A stretch of DNA of 8,130 bases, taken from NCBI GenBank assembly GCA_031266495.1, contig JAISAX010000753.1:1-8130 (forward strand), given 5' to 3'. This stretch comes from Opitutaceae bacterium. GTDB lineage: Bacteria > Verrucomicrobiota > Verrucomicrobiae > Opitutales > Opitutaceae. Shown one piece after another: positions 5,147 through 8,130 of this stretch; within the stretch, counting starts at the first letter, position 1; every line of letters begins with the position of its first letter. The notes beneath the pieces were generated by a model, which saw only the letters and a program-made list of their open reading frames with translations, was not told the DNA's origin and searched no databases. A program made the position numbers and the translations under genes.

Positions 5147-7150
5147 TCAGGGCGTGATCTTGATGCCGTCGCCAACGGACAGGCCGTGGTCGCCGCCGGC
5201 GCGCTGTTTGGCGGGGGGGGGGAGGGTGGCGGTATTTTCGATGCGGTTGGCGGGGCGGGGGCGGGCGCGGGTGTCGGTGGCGCCGGTGTGGAGGGCGTCG
5301 AGCGGACAATTTTCAATGGTGTTGTCGCGGATGGTGATGTTGCGGTTGCCGGGCGGGTGGGGGCGGGCGGGTTCGCCGGGTTGGCGCGCGTCCATGCGGG
5401 AGAGGGTGCAGATGGCGCCGAGGGTGTAGGCGGCGGGCGACCAGGAATTGGACCCTTCGGCGATGTCGCGCAGGGTGTTTTGTTCGATGATGACGTTGTT
5501 CACCCAGCCGGCTTCACGCCAGAAGGCGTATTCGGGACCGATGCTGATGCCGACTTGCTTGATGCGCTCGATGCGGTTGCCGGTGATGATGCCGTCGCTG
5601 GCCTGGATGCGCAGGGCGCGGGCGCGATGGTCATGGAAATGGTTGTTGCGAATGACATAGCCGGGAGCGGCAAGGGCCGGGAAATCAACAAAAAGGCCGG
5701 TGGTGTCGGCAAGGTTGCTGCCATCGACGGATGCGGGCGGGACGCCCGCGCCACGCCGGAACGGGGAGGCAACGCTCACGGGCTGGAAGCCCGTGCCACG
5801 CCGGAACGGGGAGGCAACGCTCACGGGCTGGAAGCCCGTGCCACGCCGGAGCGGTGAGGCAACGTTCACGGGCAGGGATGCCCGTGCCACGCCGGATGCG
5901 GGCGATTGGCAGGAAAAGCCCGCGCCACTTTCGGGCGCGAGGGTGACGCGGAAGATGGAGATGTTTTCCGCCCCGGGATGGATGCCGGAGGGACTCCAGG
6001 TGTCGAAAGCGAGGGGTATCCAGCGTGTAGCGTCTTCCTCGATACGCCGGACGCCGAGGATGCGGCGGGTGGCGATGACGCGGTAATCGGGGGCGCGGAG
6101 GAAGCGGATTTCGTCGCCGGGACGCGAGAGGAGGTCCACGCGGTTGTTGCGGGCGGCCATGATGGCGTCGAGGGTGTCGGCGTCGAGCCACTGGCCGACG
6201 GGGGTGACGGGGCCGTGGAGGTTGACGGAGTCGTCGCCGAGGAACGCGAATTCGCAGTCTTCGAGGAGGGGGCCGCGGCGGGTGTCGGAGGAGTTGAAAC
6301 CGTCGGCGTTGGAGGAGAGGAGCCGGGGTTGCGTGGCGCCGGGGGGCGGGGGGCCGGGGATGATTTTTATGCGGCGCCAGATGCCGGAGTCTTCGTTGGA
6401 GCGGAGGGTGAAGGTGACAAAGGGGGCGGAGTGGACGGTGATGTCTTCCCAGAGGAGGTCGGCGCAGTTTTCGGAGATGCGGACGGCGTTGCCGGAAAGG
6501 GTGCTGATGGCGATGCGGTCGCCGGTGGCGAAGTGGCCGAGGTCGGCATGGGTGACGTGGGCCGGGAAGCCGGCGCGTCCGCTGCGCGGTCCGGTTTTTT
6601 CCATGGAGGCGGCGGCGTAGTCCGGAGCGCCGGGTTTCCAGCGGTGCGCGTTTGCCTCGAAAAGATGGATACGCGGGAGGAGGGTGACGGACTGGCCGTC
6701 CTTGACAACGCGTTCGCGGAGGGGCGGGTAACCGTCGTGGAGGGTGAAGTCGATGGTGCGGCGTTCGCGGTCGATGCCGGTGATGGTGGCCTGGGTGAAG
6801 GGGAGCGGATCGAAGTCGAGGGCGAATCCGCGAAACGTGACATTTTTGGAATTTTGCACGCTGATGCCGGTGCCCTCCGGGTCGGTGGCGAGGAGGAGCG
6901 CGGAGCCGCCGCCGTCGATGGTGACGTCGCGCAGGCCGTGAATGCGAAGGCCGGCGCGCGGCAGGCGGTGGAGGCCGGGTGCGAGTTGGAGGACGGTGCC
7001 GGGGGGGGCGTTTTTGAGGGCGTCGATCCGGGCCTGCAGGGGTTGTGCCGACGAACCGGATACACCGGTATCGGTTCCGGTTCCGGCGTCCTGCGCGGCG
7101 ACGGGGAGTTGCGCGGTGGCAAGGAGGATAATGGCAAGGACGAGTGGCAT
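5147..7150 (-). CDS. Secreted beta-helix protein resembling GH110-type glycosidases, with in-frame repeat insertion
   Basis: The 667-residue protein begins with a signal peptide (MPLVLAIILLATAQLPVAAQ, 1-20). Its layout recalls GH110 alpha-galactosidase-like beta-helices: a VTIDGGGSALLL rung (76-87), NVTFRGFALDFDPLPFTQ (103-120) where the family has an N-x-S-x-D-x-x-x-P segment, then SNADGFNSSDTRRGPLLEDC (280-299) and GDDSVNLHG (305-313), the acidic motif region where family catalytic residues lie. The C-terminal half has further rungs such as IIEQNTLRDI (554-563) and NITIRDNTIENC (604-615). Residues about 408-474 are encoded by a hairpin repeat array and interrupt this pattern. A C10 run encodes PPP near 644-646. 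ATG 7150 is chosen because the signal peptide starts there, 46 nt after the PEP-CTERM gene; further upstream codons run antisense-like through that gene. The GH110 link is from motif memory, and activity is untested. Confidence 0.82.
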   Translation of the reverse strand: MPLVLAIILLATAQLPVAAQDAGTGTDTGVSGSSAQPLQARIDALKNAPPGTVLQLAPGLHRLPRAGLRIHGLRDVTIDGGGSALLLATDPEGTGISVQNSKNVTFRGFALDFDPLPFTQATITGIDRERRTIDFTLHDGYPPLRERVVKDGQSVTLLPRIHLFEANAHRWKPGAPDYAAASMEKTGPRSGRAGFPAHVTHADLGHFATGDRIAISTLSGNAVRISENCADLLWEDITVHSAPFVTFTLRSNEDSGIWRRIKIIPGPPPPGATQPRLLSSNADGFNSSDTRRGPLLEDCEFAFLGDDSVNLHGPVTPVGQWLDADTLDAIMAARNNRVDLLSRPGDEIRFLRAPDYRVIATRRILGVRRIEEDATRWIPLAFDTWSPSGIHPGAENISIFRVTLAPESGAGFSCQSPASGVARASLPVNVASPLRRGTGFQPVSVASPFRRGTGFQPVSVASPFRRGAGVPPASVDGSNLADTTGLFVDFPALAAPGYVIRNNHFHDHRARALRIQASDGIITGNRIERIKQVGISIGPEYAFWREAGWVNNVIIEQNTLRDIAEGSNSWSPAAYTLGAICTLSRMDARQPGEPARPHPPGNRNITIRDNTIENCPLDALHTGATDTRARPRPANRIENTATLPPPAKQRAGGDHGLSVGDGIKITP
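5213..5222. repeat. G10 tract near the 3' end of the GH110-like gene
   Basis: Ten consecutive G on the + strand, C10 on the coding strand, encode a Leu-Pro-Pro-Pro stretch (643-646) about 22 codons before the stop. A length change would alter only the C-terminal tail. Confidence 0.88.
5731..5928. repeat. 45-bp hairpin repeat array inside the GH110-like gene
   Basis: Two 45-bp units (5754-5798, 5799-5843) and a third of 46 bp (5844-5889) lie in tandem. Each contains a hairpin: CACGGGC/GCCCGTG in the first two, CACGGGCA/TGCCCGTG in the third. A GCGGGCG/CGCCCGC hairpin precedes them (5733-5749). A related, interrupted GCGGGC...GCCCGC pair follows at about 5899-5925. The 45-bp length keeps the frame and gives the peptide RRGTGFQPVSVASPF in repeated form (within about 420-470). 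Positions 5842-5904 match the intergenic copy at 1531-1593 at 61 of 63 bases. Confidence 0.92.
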
Positions 7151-7153
7151 GGC

Positions 7154-7187
7154 GGGACGGGGCGGGAAGGGAAGGGGGGGGGAGGGG
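7154..7187. repeat. G-run cluster (G9) in the leader of the GH110-like gene
   Basis: On the + strand GGG, GGGG, GGG, GGG, G9 (7174-7182) and GGGG follow each other with 1-3 base spacers, a strong quadruplex pattern. On the transcript the entire 46-nt gap before ATG 7150 is almost only C and U, with no Shine-Dalgarno. It resembles the leader of the URO-D gene. Confidence 0.75.
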
Positions 7188-7196
7188 AGGAGAGAG

Positions 7197-7949
7197 TCAG
7201 CGACGTTTGCGCCGGGCAAGGGCGGTGGCGGCAATGGCAAGCGCGCCGAGAAGCGCGGCGGTCGTGGCGGATTCGGGAACGGCGGCGGCGGCGGTGTTGA
7301 CGTAAAAGATGTAGTCGGTACTGAATGACGCCCATGAGCCGGCAGCGGATGTGTTCCAGTCGTAAGCGAGACCGGCAGCCAGGCCGTTGGCGTAAAGGGT
7401 GCCGTTGCCACTTGTGGAAGCGATGAAGTTGGCGCCTGAAGCACTTTGATCGAATCCGAGTGCAAAGGCGTAGTACGTGTTGGCCCCCAGGCTGACGCTC
7501 TGGTCGAGAGTGAACGTGATGTAGCTGTCTTTGACGGTGCCTCCCGGAACGGTCCATGTGCCTGTTTGCGTTGAAACGAGTTCCGATCCGGCGGCGTCGG
7601 GCAATGCGGAAGCGGAGGGGATTTTGTAGATTTTTACGGTGAAGGGCAGATTCACGAGCGCGGCAGGGGTGGGCTGGTCATTGGCCTGCTTGAGCGTGAA
7701 CGATGCGAGGGTGGTCGCACTGGCAACGAGAAAGGATTGGGAGATGTCACGGTGGCCCGTCGCACCCGCTATGCTGGTGTCCCAGCGCACACCCATGGCG
7801 CTTGTCGTCGGCCCTTCGGCAAAGGCGATGATCGTGGCGGCATCGGGAGTCGCTGTAGTGGCGGTCGTGACGACGGCGGAGCGGGCGGACGGGAGAGCGG
7901 CGAGAAGGAGGGCCGCGATGGATACGGTGATGATGATCCTGGTTTTCAT
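7197..7949 (-). CDS. PEP-CTERM sorting domain protein, exported
   Basis: The 250-residue protein has an N-terminal signal peptide (MKTRIIITVSIAALLLAALP, cleavage likely after ARSA near 25). Its C-terminal tail is made of VPES (224-227), a hydrophobic helix (about 228-244) and RRKRR (246-250). That tail is the tripartite PEP-CTERM signal processed by exosortase in many envelope-polysaccharide producers, here with Ser in place of the second Pro. The body is Thr/Ser/Ala-rich with beta-strand character (SQSFLVASATTLASFTLKQ, ITFTLDQSVSLGANTYYAFA). It resembles the lectin-like 'choice-of-anchor' bodies linked to such tails. ATG 7949 is preferred over in-frame codons up to 8093 because it begins the signal peptide. 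It appears to be the first gene of the - strand unit. No exosortase is in this window, so it must be encoded elsewhere if the signal is used. Ligand unknown. Confidence 0.88.
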   Translation of the reverse strand: MKTRIIITVSIAALLLAALPSARSAVVTTATTATPDAATIIAFAEGPTTSAMGVRWDTSIAGATGHRDISQSFLVASATTLASFTLKQANDQPTPAALVNLPFTVKIYKIPSASALPDAAGSELVSTQTGTWTVPGGTVKDSYITFTLDQSVSLGANTYYAFALGFDQSASGANFIASTSGNGTLYANGLAAGLAYDWNTSAAGSWASFSTDYIFYVNTAAAAVPESATTAALLGALAIAATALARRKRR

Positions 7950-8130
7950 GGTGAGCGAGCAGGCAGGTTGCGGGTTGGTGTTTGGTGCCGGATGGCCGGA
8001 CGAAGAGCGGAGCATGGTTGCCGGTTTGCCAGGAGGAAAGTGAAACATGGCTGCCGGACGGAGAAGGAGTACGTATTGATGAACTGGAGACATCGGTGTG
8101 AGGAGACCAGTCGAAGGAGGGGGGGGGGAG
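7950..8130 (-). other. Upstream region of the PEP-CTERM gene, with G10 tract
   Basis: This is where the promoter of the - strand unit should lie, but I found no convincing -35/-10 pair and no Shine-Dalgarno before ATG 7949. The right edge has a G10 run on the + strand (8119-8128), a C10 run in transcript sense. The in-frame extension of the gene to 8093 lacks any signal-like or domain-like sequence and is judged non-coding. Confidence 0.4.

Noticed and set aside
5110..5316. N-terminal extension of the second beta-helix protein
   Set aside because: It would overlap the preceding gene's C-terminus in another frame, with Pro/Ala-rich filler before a clear signal peptide at 5109.
5754..5889. CRISPR array
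   Set aside because: The 45-bp units are directly tandem with no variable spacers, lie within a coding frame and have no cas genes nearby.
3934..7300. Several long + strand open frames opposite the two beta-helix genes
   Set aside because: Gly/Ala/Val/Glu-rich low-complexity translations with no motif; the - strand frames have signal peptides and beta-helix rungs.
7150..7465. N-terminal extension of the GH110-like protein to an upstream in-frame ATG
   Set aside because: It would run through the PEP-CTERM gene and bury the signal peptide; ATG 7150 starts that peptide exactly.
7950..8093. N-terminal extension of the PEP-CTERM protein
   Set aside because: The 48 extra residues look non-coding and precede a typical signal peptide starting at 7949.

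Overview
The window looks like a piece of a GC-rich chromosome from the Verrucomicrobiota, most likely Opitutaceae or a close relative. This is inferred from gene content and is not proven. The pointers are an H-X9-DG pseudopilin-like protein, a PEP-CTERM surface protein, secreted right-handed beta-helix proteins, a non-HemE uroporphyrinogen-decarboxylase-family protein, weak or absent Shine-Dalgarno sites, and many GC-rich hairpin repeats of the kind scattered through such genomes.

Layout. The first ~1.1 kb carries tatC on the + strand, with an unusually long acidic N-terminus. It ends at a bidirectional terminator shared with a convergent tRNA-Leu(CAG) gene on the - strand. From 1210 to 1914 there is no intact gene. 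This stretch holds a dyad, a doubtful small ORF, a purine-rich tandem repeat, a cluster of GC hairpins framed by 14-bp inverted repeats, and a 43-codon remnant of the C-terminal end of an ANL (acyl-CoA/acyl-ACP synthetase type) adenylating enzyme.

From 7949 down to 1915 five genes lie head to tail on the - strand with small gaps (46, 37 and 56 nt, then a 41-nt overlap), so they are probably one transcription unit. In order of transcription they are: a PEP-CTERM protein, a GH110-like beta-helix protein, a second beta-helix protein, a URO-D family protein and an H-X9-DG pseudopilin-like protein. The first three have signal peptides, the URO-D protein has none and should be cytoplasmic, and the last has a prepilin-type helix. 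A reasonable but unproven reading is a surface or envelope polysaccharide-related locus.

The most unusual aspect is how far repeat DNA enters genes. A 45-bp hairpin repeat, also present in the intergenic cluster, sits in frame inside the GH110-like protein. A different palindromic repeat plus a 9-bp tandem repeat forms most of the pseudopilin's leader. Long G/C homopolymers (9 to 23 nt) occur at the window start, within two genes, and in or near the leaders of three genes. I saw no CRISPR array, insertion sequence, transposase or phage gene.
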